A stretch of 5,558 bases of DNA from Anaerolineaceae bacterium (GCA_003158355.1 PMIV01000076.1:1-5558); one strand, 5' to 3'; positions 1 through 5,445 are shown, numbered from the stretch's first letter. The notes: generated by a model from the letters alone, not told the origin. Program-made: numbers and translations.

Positions 1-92
1 GCGGTGAGTTCAACGCCTTTGACGGTTTTCAGCACCGTTGCGAAGCGGTTGGAGATGGTACCCAGTCCAATAATGCCATAGCGAACATTCAT
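1..92 (-). CDS. Gfo/Idh/MocA-family oxidoreductase, N-terminal fragment
   Basis: Only the first 30 codons lie in the window; the gene runs off the left edge. The reading starts M-N-V-R-Y-G-I-I-G-L-G-T-I-S, a beta strand followed by the glycine-rich loop (G9, G11) of a Rossmann fold, and continues N-R-F-A-T-V-L-K. That arrangement at the extreme N-terminus is typical of the Gfo/Idh/MocA family, whose members oxidise or reduce sugars, inositols or related polyols with NAD(P) in the cytoplasm. The substrate cannot be told from this fragment. The start ATG at 90-92 is preceded by GAGGTG (98-103) at 5-nt spacing, which fixes it over the out-of-frame ATG at 86-88. An extended -10 lies about 30 nt further upstream. 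Other NAD(P)-binding Rossmann dehydrogenases cannot be fully excluded. Confidence 0.72.
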   Translation of the reverse strand, partial: MNVRYGIIGLGTISNRFATVLKTVKGVELT

Positions 93-129
93 GAGAACAC
101 CTCAATTAAATCGATTTGATTTCAAGTGA

Positions 130-138
130 ATTATAGCA
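130..138 (-). promoter_or_regulatory. Extended -10 promoter of the oxidoreductase gene
   Basis: Read on the minus strand, 138-130 is TGC-TATAAT, a perfect extended -10 element. It predicts a start of transcription near 123 and a leader of about 30 nt carrying the GAGGTG ribosome site. The hexamer 17 nt upstream (153-158, GTTTTA) is a poor -35, which is common with extended -10 promoters. That hexamer overlaps the edge of the IS-end-like repeat at 154-203. Confidence 0.55.
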
Positions 139-153
139 TTGACAAATCAGAAT

Positions 154-203
154 AAAACTGCACCCCTTTACTTGGAGGCATCAAAATTTTGGGGTGCAGT
201 TCA
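154..203. mobile_element. Vestigial IS3/IS150-group-like element (paired terminal repeats only)
   Basis: AACTGCACCCC (156-166) and GGGGTGCAGTT (191-201) form a perfect 11-bp inverted repeat around 24 bp. The left arm continues TTTACTTGGA and the right arm ends GGGGTGCAGTTCA. From memory, IS150-group ends of the IS3 family begin TG, then (A/T)ACTGCACCC with a downstream TTGGA, so both arms match that type in the correct inward orientation. The left terminal TG appears mutated to AA (154-155), and no matching 3-bp flank (AAT versus GTG) is seen. No transposase remains. The reading is an insertion sequence that lost nearly all its interior, or a small non-autonomous relic. A regulatory or terminator hairpin is the alternative, but no T-tract follows on either strand. 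Confidence 0.42.
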
Positions 204-386
204 GTGTGAGTCTTGGCGGTATCGATGGGAGTTATCCCGGTTGATAGGTGAGTTCAGCCACACCCGAAAGATGGATGCGGCTGCATGCCAATTTAAGATC
301 AGCGCACCGTTCCAGACCGGCAGACTCAACTTTTGCCATAATTGAGCATCCAGTATTAAATTAATTTATCAATCATGCGGCACTAA

Positions 387-477
387 TACCCCGTCCAACG
401 TTATTCTTATAGATCGATTGCCAAAATGGAAAGTGGAAACACGATATTGAATTCATACTTTCATATTGGACGGAGTA
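387..477. repeat. 91-bp MITE-like unit with 12-bp inverted ends
   Basis: TACCCCGTCCAA (387-398) pairs with TTGGACGGAGTA (466-477): 11 of 12 positions match, with a single mismatch (390 against 474). The unit is AT-rich inside and non-coding. Both ends carry TA outermost, which would fit the TA target duplication of the IS630/Tc1-mariner superfamily if the element proper is the 87 bp between them. It is one copy in this window, so the mobile interpretation is inference. A long hairpin in an untranslated region would look the same. Confidence 0.35.
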
Positions 478-516
478 CTTGAGTGGATACGAAATTAAGT
501 TTGTTTTGAACAAGTG

Positions 517-553
517 AATTTTCCATCCTGTAAATTAAATATGGCGGAAAATT
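517..553. repeat. 8-bp inverted repeat downstream of the M14 gene
   Basis: AATTTTCC (517-524) and GGAAAATT (546-553) are a perfect inverted repeat with a 21-nt spacer. It lies 31 nt beyond the stop of the minus-strand M14 gene, where a terminator would be expected. There is no T-tract after the hairpin in that direction, and the stem is AT-rich, so it is at best a weak or processing hairpin. Confidence 0.3.
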
Positions 554-583
554 GCCTAAAATAACAAATATCCTAGTGGGTTT

Positions 584-1528
584 TTAGTTCAGATAGCGCT
601 TCCAATCCAGGAACACGTCCATTACCTTCAGATTGATGGCAAGATCGGTATCCGTATGCGTCCTCAGCTCCAGATCGACTGCCGCGATTCCCTGGGCGGA
701 GGCCCAATCGATCATTTGGCCGGTGTACTGGCAGTCGCTGTTAACGGGTGGGTATGAATACGGGCTGACCAGGGAGAGCTGATAAGCTAATTGGCCGGAC
801 TGCTTTTGTGCCAACCCGCTTCCAGCAAAGAGCCCCAGGGCGGCGCTGTGATAATCGATCAGGGCTTGGACCTTGTTCGTCAACAGAAAATCTGCCAGGG
901 CTTTTGTTTCGGGCTCGGAAAAAGGGCTTTTCCCAGCAGTGATAAAACGCAAGCTCCAGCATTGTGTTCCCGACCATTTTGCCTGCCAGTTGGCATCCCA
1001 GTTACGGTTGAGATCAACATTATCGGCGTTGGCACGGCCATCGGGGCCGAGTTGTTTGGCATAACCATCCGGATTCAGGTTGCGCAGCACGTACAGGGTG
1101 ACGTCAGCCGGTCCCGAAATCTCTTTATCCTTAAGACGGGCGATCAGTTCGTCGGCAAGCGCGACCGTGTTCGCTTCGTATCCGCCGTGGATGCCGGCCA
1201 GGATCATCAAGTGATGTTCACCTGTGCCGAATTGATATACCTCCAACGAACGGTTTTGCACTGAATATCCGATGATTATAACTTTACCGTTGACCTCGGG
1301 GGTGGCGGAGGGAAGTGGTGTTTCGGTTGGGAGAGGCGTGGCCATGCTGGTGGGGGAGGGGGTCGGGGTTGCCGTTGCAGTGTTGGTCGCGAGGGCTAAA
1401 CTGGTACTTACCGGTTGGGGAGCCGAAGCCAGGCTCGCGAAGCGCAGCACATTTAAAACGATCAATAAAAGAACAATGATCCCTATCAGGCTGATGAAGA
1501 ATAACTGCCATTTCTTTTTATTCATCAC
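584..1528 (-). CDS. Membrane-anchored M14-family zinc carboxypeptidase
   Basis: 314 residues. Residues 3-6 are basic (NKKK), and about 8-30 form a single hydrophobic helix, a signal anchor or uncleaved signal peptide. Residues 36-79 are a Thr/Pro/Ser stalk holding the enzyme away from the membrane. The peptidase domain (about 82-314) carries the M14 set: zinc ligands H114 and E117 (HGGYE) and H227 (DYHSA), NPDG at 152-155, substrate-binding N174-R175 in DLNRNW, and the catalytic glutamate E287 in the ELR context seen in carboxypeptidase A. The only two cysteines, C190 and C266, could form a disulfide outside the cell. It should remove C-terminal residues from peptides or act on wall peptides; the substrate is not readable. 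The start is GTG at 1526-1528 or the adjacent ATG at 1523-1525, and neither has a strong ribosome site. It is transcribed alone, with a candidate promoter at 1666-1674. Confidence 0.88.
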   Translation of the reverse strand: MMNKKKWQLFFISLIGIIVLLLIVLNVLRFASLASAPQPVSTSLALATNTATATPTPSPTSMATPLPTETPLPSATPEVNGKVIIIGYSVQNRSLEVYQFGTGEHHLMILAGIHGGYEANTVALADELIARLKDKEISGPADVTLYVLRNLNPDGYAKQLGPDGRANADNVDLNRNWDANWQAKWSGTQCWSLRFITAGKSPFSEPETKALADFLLTNKVQALIDYHSAALGLFAGSGLAQKQSGQLAYQLSLVSPYSYPPVNSDCQYTGQMIDWASAQGIAAVDLELRTHTDTDLAINLKVMDVFLDWKRYLN

Positions 1529-1665
1529 GATGCTTTGTTTGTATTGACATAAAAATGACGGGCTTTCTTCCGCTCAATGGGCAGGTCAGATGCTGTGGCA
1601 CTGACCCGATGTCCATAATTCGTTGGTTCCGGCGGCTGCGTGAATGGGATTAATTCACAAGAATG

Positions 1666-1674
1666 ATTTTAGCA
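1666..1674 (-). promoter_or_regulatory. Candidate extended -10 promoter of the M14 peptidase gene
   Basis: On the minus strand 1674-1666 reads TGC-TAAAAT, an extended -10 with one mismatch to TATAAT. A weak -35-like TTGTAT lies 19 nt upstream. Transcription would begin near 1659 and give a leader of about 130 nt, long for an ordinary gene. It lies downstream (in the minus direction) of the terminator at 1759-1785, so the peptidase would be separate from the RNA-binding-protein gene. Confidence 0.4.
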
Positions 1675-1758
1675 TAATTGAAGGGCAGGTATACAACCCC
1701 ACACTACTGAAATACTCACCGGCTGGCAAAGAGAATCCGAAACAGAGTAAATTAAATT

Positions 1759-1785
1759 AAAAACCCCGCCGTTAAGGGCGGGGCT
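1759..1785 (-). terminator. Intrinsic terminator of the RNA-binding-protein gene
   Basis: On the minus strand CCCCGCC (1783-1777) pairs perfectly with GGCGGGG (1770-1764) across a 6-nt loop, then TTTTT (1763-1759). It begins about 20 nt after the stop codon of the RRM gene. A GC-only 7-bp stem plus U-tract is a textbook rho-independent terminator, and it isolates that gene from the peptidase downstream. Confidence 0.9.
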
Positions 1786-1802
1786 GCAATGCGAAATCAG
1801 GT

Positions 1803-2135
1803 CTAGTAGCGGTTATTTCCGCCGCTGTGACCACCGCTGCGGCTTTTCGATCCGTAATTGGAGCGATTATTGCCACCGGGGCGTTCTTCACGTGGTTTGG
1901 CAGTGTTGACTGTGAGGGGGCGTCCATTTACTTCTTTGGCATTGAACATGCTGGTCGCTTTGACGGCGTCAGCCTGGTTGCCCATGGTTACAAAAGCAAA
2001 ACCCTTCGAATTTCCGGTGTCACGGTCTTTGATTACTTCCACGGCAGTTACTTCGCCAGCTTCTGCGAACATTTCTCGCAGTTGGCTTTCGGTAGTATCA
2101 AAGCTCATATTGCCTACATACAATTTTACTTCCAA
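1803..2135 (-). CDS. RRM-domain RNA-binding protein with glycine-rich tail
   Basis: 110 residues. One RNA recognition motif fills residues 3-80, with RNP2 at 5-10 (LYVGNM) and RNP1 at 44-51 (KGFAFVTM); the aromatic residues Y6, F46 and F48 are those that stack on RNA bases. Residues 82-110 are a flexible tail rich in Gly, Arg, Asn and Ser. Size and layout match the small bacterial Rbp proteins known from cyanobacteria, several of them cold-inducible. A role as an RNA chaperone in the cytoplasm is the likely reading; cold regulation here is inference. The start is TTG (2133-2135): an in-frame TGA lies 9 codons upstream (TTG counted), no ATG precedes residue 10, and AGAAGAGGA sits 5 nt before the TTG. 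The gene stands alone, with a strong terminator after it and a terminator-like hairpin in its leader. Confidence 0.93.
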   Translation of the reverse strand: MEVKLYVGNMSFDTTESQLREMFAEAGEVTAVEVIKDRDTGNSKGFAFVTMGNQADAVKATSMFNAKEVNGRPLTVNTAKPREERPGGNNRSNYGSKSRSGGHSGGNNRY

Positions 2136-2168
2136 GATTATCCTCTTCTTTCAATATTACTGACTCGT

Positions 2169-2208
2169 AAAAAATTGCCGCTCACTTTACAATAAAGGGC
2201 GGCGGCAA
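2169..2208 (-). terminator. Terminator-like hairpin in the leader of the RNA-binding-protein gene
   Basis: On the minus strand TTGCCGC (2208-2202) pairs perfectly with GCGGCAA (2181-2175), followed at once by TTTTTT (2174-2169). The loop holds a second small stem, CTTTA against TAAAG around TTG. The U-tract ends only 33 nt before the TTG start codon. It may be the end of the methyltransferase transcript, whose stop is about 190 nt upstream, or an attenuator inside the RRM gene's own leader. No good promoter is seen between the hairpin and the start codon, which favours a role in the leader. Confidence 0.68.
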
Positions 2209-2226
2209 ACAGTACACACAACTCTA

Positions 2227-2232
2227 ATCATA
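2227..2232 (-). promoter_or_regulatory. Possible -10 box for the RNA-binding-protein gene
   Basis: TATGAT on the minus strand (2232-2227) matches the -10 consensus at five of six positions in an AT-rich stretch, but no recognisable -35 lies 16-18 nt upstream. If used, transcription would start near 2220 and the leader would include the hairpin at 2169-2208. Confidence 0.22.
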
Positions 2233-2396
2233 AAACAATATCAATATAACACATAACGGCATTCACCGATAGTGACCCAAGTGGGGTTATGGTTGTGTCA
2301 CTGCAGGCCGAAAGATTGCTGTCGTTCCCATCGGAACACAAAGCGCGGAGCGGGCGCTGACCTTTTCACCTTATGCGAAGGAGAATGATCCCGCAG

Positions 2397-3200
2397 CTAT
2401 TTCCTTTTCTGTGCTTTGATCGAGAAGATCAGCGGGAACTGCGGCATCCCTTCCGGCTGCACCCAGCAGTGGTTCTCCTTTTTTACCAGATAGGGGAACT
2501 GCTGAAAGACTGTGAACGGATGTTCATGCAGGTATTCAGGTACCAGGCCGGCTTGCAGCAGAGCGTTGATCACGCCGCCGAGAGTGTAGGGCCAGTTGTA
2601 TTCCTCTTTGACCGCACATTCAGCAGTTGGGTCGGCATATGATCCGCTAACGGAAAACCTTTCCACTTCCCGGTTGAAATAAGAGTAACGCAGCCGCACT
2701 TCACTGGCCTCATCATCGAAGATCATGGCAAAGGGATGCATTTCGGCAATATAGAAGAAGCCATCCGGCTTTAGATAGCGTGCAACCAGCCTGGCCCAGG
2801 CATTCAGATCGGCAAGCCAAGACAGCACACCGTAGCTGGTGTAGACGATATCGAACTGCCGGTCCAGGTGCTGCGGCAGCTCGTAAATGTCGCTCTGGAT
2901 GAACTCGGCGGGAACGTTAAGCTCGCTGCTCAAGCTTCTGGCCAGTTTGATAGCTTCGTCAGAGAAATCGATGCCAGTGACCCTGGCTCCCAGGCGCGCC
3001 CACGAAAGAGTATCCATGCCAAAATGACACTGCAAGTGCAGCAGGCTGCGTTCGCTCACGTCGCCGACTTCCGTCAGTTCCAAAGGTGCAAGGGAGTTTT
3101 CCCCGGCCTTGAATTGCTGCAGCCGATATTCGCTGGAGGCCGCATTGATCCTTGTCCATTCATTCCAAAGTGCCAGGTTGTTTTGCCTGTATTCGTCCAT
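2397..3200 (-). CDS. Class I SAM-dependent methyltransferase (LQCHFG subfamily)
   Basis: 267 residues, apparently cytoplasmic. The Rossmann methyltransferase core spans about 50-155. Motif I is L53-L-H-L-Q-C-H-F-G61-M-D-T64, a variant in which the usual acidic-GxGxG loop is replaced by LQCHFGxDT. D78 in GIDFS is the residue expected to bind the SAM ribose, and SD at 103-104 follows as the adenine-contact motif. FDIVYTS (116-122) and LKPDGFFYI (143-151) are the next strands. Residues 156-267, with many aromatics, would form the substrate-binding part. The substrate is unknown; relatives are usually annotated only as methyltransferase type 11/12. The start ATG (3198-3200) has a modest GAGAG ribosome site. 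It is divergent from the S9 peptidase gene with a 127-bp gap, so the two may share regulation. Confidence 0.88.
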   Translation of the reverse strand: MDEYRQNNLALWNEWTRINAASSEYRLQQFKAGENSLAPLELTEVGDVSERSLLHLQCHFGMDTLSWARLGARVTGIDFSDEAIKLARSLSSELNVPAEFIQSDIYELPQHLDRQFDIVYTSYGVLSWLADLNAWARLVARYLKPDGFFYIAEMHPFAMIFDDEASEVRLRYSYFNREVERFSVSGSYADPTAECAVKEEYNWPYTLGGVINALLQAGLVPEYLHEHPFTVFQQFPYLVKKENHCWVQPEGMPQFPLIFSIKAQKRK

Positions 3201-3237
3201 ATTTTCTCTCGATCTTTCTGTTTACTCTCGTCATTTG

Positions 3238-3243
3238 ATTATA
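3238..3243 (-). promoter_or_regulatory. Candidate -10 box of the methyltransferase gene
   Basis: The minus strand reads a perfect TATAAT at 3243-3238, about 38 nt upstream of the start codon, predicting a leader of roughly 30 nt. No recognisable -35 hexamer stands 16-18 nt further upstream, and there is no extended TGn. Confidence 0.35.
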
Positions 3244-3251
3244 TAAGTTCT

Positions 3252-3276
3252 GTGAAAAAATTATTTTCAGTTTCAC
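3252..3276. repeat. GTGAAA/TTTCAC inverted repeat in the divergent promoter region
   Basis: GTGAAA (3252-3257) and TTTCAC (3271-3276) form a 6-bp perfect inverted repeat with 13 bp between, in the gap between the two divergent genes. It lies between the candidate promoters of both, a usual place for an operator. Six-base arms in AT-rich DNA arise easily by chance. Confidence 0.25.
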
Positions 3277-3289
3277 GGTCAAGAGAGGG

Positions 3290-3302
3290 TAGAATTATTC
3301 TA
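3290..3302 (+). promoter_or_regulatory. 13-bp palindrome over the S9 peptidase -10 box, Fur/PerR-box-like
   Basis: TAGAAT-T-ATTCTA is a perfect palindrome with 6-bp arms. Its left arm, TAGAAT (3290-3295), is also a five-of-six match to a -10 hexamer, placed 32 nt before the start codon. As a 15-mer (3289-3303) it agrees with the PerR-type box TTATAATnATTATAA, as remembered, at 10-11 of 14 defined positions. A repressor bound here would block the S9 promoter. No clear -35 is seen. The regulator's identity is inference. Confidence 0.4.
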
Positions 3303-3327
3303 GATCTTGGTGACAAGGAGAGTTTCG

Positions 3328-5340
3328 ATGGTGATTAAAAATAAACGCAGTATTACCGCTGAAGATCTATATGAATTCAAAACAGTTACCTATACGCGGA
3401 TTTCCCCGGATGGGAAGAATATCGTTTTTCCATCACAATTCGTTGACCGAAAAACCGAGAAGAAATATACCAATCTGTGGATGCAGCCAACGGATGCCGT
3501 GGGGAATGCACACCCGTTTACTTATGGCAATCAGAGCGATACTGATCCGGTCTGGTCGCCCGATGGCAGCCAGATCGCCTTCCTTTCCAACCGCGGTGAC
3601 CCTGAGAAACCGGCCCAGATCTATTTGATCCCTACCGGCGGCGGAGAAGCCCGTCAGCTCAGCCACATCAAGGGAAGTATATTTTCGACCGCCTGGTCTC
3701 CGGATGGAAAGCAGCTTTTATGCGTGGTGATGAAGACTGATCAGGAAGTTTTAGACCGCGACGCGGATGAGCAGAAACGCAAACTGGGAGTGGTGGCGCG
3801 TCATTACACGCGCGTTTTTTATAAACTGGACGGAATGGGTTACCTGCCCCAGGAACGGATCCACCTTTGGTTAGTGGATGCCGCCACAGGCAAAGCGCGG
3901 CAGTTGACCGATCATCCAGTCTACGATGAGACTAATGCATCCTGGTCGCCCGATGGAAAATGGATCGCTTTCCTCTCCAATCACAGCAGCGACCCGGATT
4001 TTAAACCCGAACATGTAGATCTGTTCGTCATGCCGGCCAAAGGGGGAGAACCCCGCAAGATCGAGACAAATCTGGGTGAAAAACAATTGCCCGCCTTCTC
4101 ACCGGATGGAAAATGGATCGCTTATTACGGCGGTCTGGGAGAAAATGAAGGCTGGCGCAATAATTCCCTCTGGATCGTACCGGTTGACGGTTCGAGCCGG
4201 CCGCTTAATCTGACCGGCAAATACGATCTGCACGTCTCGCCCTGGACGATCAACGATTTGGGGGAGCCAGAAATGATCGCTCCGACCTGGAGCAAAGACG
4301 GCCAAAAGCTCTATTTTCCCGTTACCTATCACGGCAGTTCCATCCTCGACCGCATCGATTTAAGCGGCAAAAACCTTGAGACCGTCATCGGAGAAGGCGG
4401 AGTGGTGGGCAGTTTCTCTTTTGACAAAGAACAGCAGAAGTTGGCCTATTTATATGGCACCATGGACGACCCGGCGCAAATTTGCCTACTGGATATGCAG
4501 ACCAAGAAATCCGCGATGCTGCACAGCCATAACCATGCCTTGCTCGAAAAACTGGATCTGGGTTCCATCGAAGAAGTCTGGTTTAAAGGTCCTGCCGGCA
4601 ACGATCTGCAGGGGTGGATCTTGAAACCGCCAGCGTTCGACCCCAAAAAGAAATATCCTTCCATCCTTGAGATCCACGGCGGGCCGCAGGTGGAATACGG
4701 CAACTTCTTTATGCACGAGTTTTACTATTTTGCCTCCAAGGGTTATGTGGTCTATTTCTGTAATCCGCGCGGGGGACGCGGCTACGGCGAAGAGGCCACC
4801 AAGGCCATCTGGGGCAGTTGGGGGCAGGCCGATTATGTTGACCTGATGGCCTGGACGGATTACGTGGAGAAGATGCCTTATATCGATCCCAAACGCATGG
4901 GGGTCACCGGCGGCAGCTACGGCGGCTACATGACGGTTTGGATCATCGGCCACACCCAGCGTTATGCCGCGGCCGTAGCGCAGCGCTGCGTGAGCAACTT
5001 CTTGAGCATGTGGGGTTCCAGTGATTTCAACTGGGCTTTCCAGCAGGAGTTATGTGCACGCCAGCCCTTCTTTGATTTTGAAAAATACTGGAAGATGTCG
5101 CCCATCGCCTATATCGGCAATGCCAAAACTCCGACCAAAGTGATCCACAACGAATTTGACCTGCGCTGCCCTATCGAGCAGGGTGAACAGGTGTTCGTTG
5201 CCCTCAAGAGTCTGGGAGTCGATTCCGAAATGGTGCGCTTCCCGGATGAGTTCCACGGTCTCTCACGTACCGGCCGTACCGACCGCCGCATTTCCCGGCT
5301 GAATCATATCATCGGCTGGTTCGACAAATATTTGAAGTAA
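3328..5340 (+). CDS. S9-family serine peptidase, acylaminoacyl-peptidase-like (S9C)
   Basis: 670 residues, no signal peptide, so cytoplasmic. The N-terminal half (about 15-395) is a beta-propeller built from PD40/TolB-like blades, with six SPDG-type motifs starting near residues 25, 76, 123, 206, 257 and 321. The C-terminal half (about 415-670) is an alpha/beta hydrolase: oxyanion-loop HGGP (450-453), nucleophile S530 in GGSYGGYM, D611 in NEFDLRCP, and H643 in DEFHGLS. All triad residues are present and the length fits family S9. These enzymes remove N-terminal residues, acylated or not, from short peptides that can enter the propeller, and here would finish peptide breakdown. The ATG at 3328-3330 is chosen because AAGGAG (3315-3320) sits 7 nt before it; an in-frame TTG at 3307 would put that site inside the gene. 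It is a single-gene unit, divergent from the methyltransferase and closed by a terminator. Confidence 0.95.
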   Translation: MVIKNKRSITAEDLYEFKTVTYTRISPDGKNIVFPSQFVDRKTEKKYTNLWMQPTDAVGNAHPFTYGNQSDTDPVWSPDGSQIAFLSNRGDPEKPAQIYLIPTGGGEARQLSHIKGSIFSTAWSPDGKQLLCVVMKTDQEVLDRDADEQKRKLGVVARHYTRVFYKLDGMGYLPQERIHLWLVDAATGKARQLTDHPVYDETNASWSPDGKWIAFLSNHSSDPDFKPEHVDLFVMPAKGGEPRKIETNLGEKQLPAFSPDGKWIAYYGGLGENEGWRNNSLWIVPVDGSSRPLNLTGKYDLHVSPWTINDLGEPEMIAPTWSKDGQKLYFPVTYHGSSILDRIDLSGKNLETVIGEGGVVGSFSFDKEQQKLAYLYGTMDDPAQICLLDMQTKKSAMLHSHNHALLEKLDLGSIEEVWFKGPAGNDLQGWILKPPAFDPKKKYPSILEIHGGPQVEYGNFFMHEFYYFASKGYVVYFCNPRGGRGYGEEATKAIWGSWGQADYVDLMAWTDYVEKMPYIDPKRMGVTGGSYGGYMTVWIIGHTQRYAAAVAQRCVSNFLSMWGSSDFNWAFQQELCARQPFFDFEKYWKMSPIAYIGNAKTPTKVIHNEFDLRCPIEQGEQVFVALKSLGVDSEMVRFPDEFHGLSRTGRTDRRISRLNHIIGWFDKYLK

Positions 5341-5359
5341 AGAAATGAAGCTAATTAGC

Positions 5360-5387
5360 AAATGCCCCGAGAACCGGGGCATTTTGA
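5360..5387 (+). terminator. Intrinsic terminator of the S9 peptidase gene
   Basis: AAATGCCCCG (5360-5369) pairs perfectly over 10 bp with CGGGGCATTT (5375-5384) around the 5-nt loop AGAAC, running into a short T-stretch (5382-5385). It begins 20 nt after the stop codon. The T-tract is short, but the stem is strong. Confidence 0.88.
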
Positions 5388-5445
5388 TATGAACTCATTT
5401 GCAATTGAATGGGAAAATCATTGGATTAATTTTAATTAATCATTG

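Larger units (their letters stand above)
93..583. other. 491-bp intergenic region without a convincing gene
   Basis: No open frame here has both a plausible ribosome site and protein-like content. A 68-codon plus-strand frame (139-345) starts at a TTG with no Shine-Dalgarno and runs through the inverted repeat. A 35-codon minus-strand frame (232-339) also lacks a clear ribosome site. The region holds the oxidoreductase promoter (130-138), an IS-end-like inverted repeat (154-203), a 91-bp unit with inverted ends (387-477), and an 8-bp inverted repeat (517-524/546-553) beyond the M14 gene's stop. About 340-583 is markedly AT-rich. It reads as a decayed insertion site between a minus-strand gene end and a minus-strand gene start. 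Confidence 0.6.

Noticed and set aside
139..144. Perfect TTGACA hexamer on the plus strand
   Set aside because: No -10 box stands 16-18 nt downstream and no plus-strand gene follows, so it is taken as coincidence.
232..339. 35-codon minus-strand open frame starting at an ATG
   Set aside because: There is no clear Shine-Dalgarno upstream and no recognisable protein pattern; a frame of this length is expected by chance.
139..345. 68-codon plus-strand open frame in the left intergenic region
   Set aside because: It starts at a TTG with no ribosome site, runs straight through the IS-like inverted repeat, and its residues show no domain-like pattern.
517..553. Inverted repeat as terminator of the M14 gene
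   Set aside because: No T-tract follows in the minus direction and the stem is AT-rich, so it is listed only as a repeat.
791..1264. 157-codon plus-strand frame opposite the M14 gene
   Set aside because: It lies wholly antisense to a gene with intact catalytic motifs and has no family resemblance, so it is a shadow frame.
1272..1547. Val/Gly-rich plus-strand frame opposite the Thr/Pro stalk
   Set aside because: The repetitive composition is just the reverse strand of the stalk's ACN/CCN codons.
1518..1550. Ten-codon minus-strand frame overlapping the start of the M14 gene, a possible leader peptide
   Set aside because: There is no ribosome site before its ATG and no regulatory codon pattern; overlap with a real start is easily accidental.
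3307..3327. Upstream in-frame TTG as start of the S9 peptidase
   Set aside because: Using it would place the strong AAGGAG ribosome site inside the coding region; the ATG at 3328 has ideal spacing from that site.
4486..4953. 155-codon minus-strand frame inside the S9 gene
   Set aside because: It is antisense to the conserved hydrolase domain, with no ribosome site or recognisable domain.
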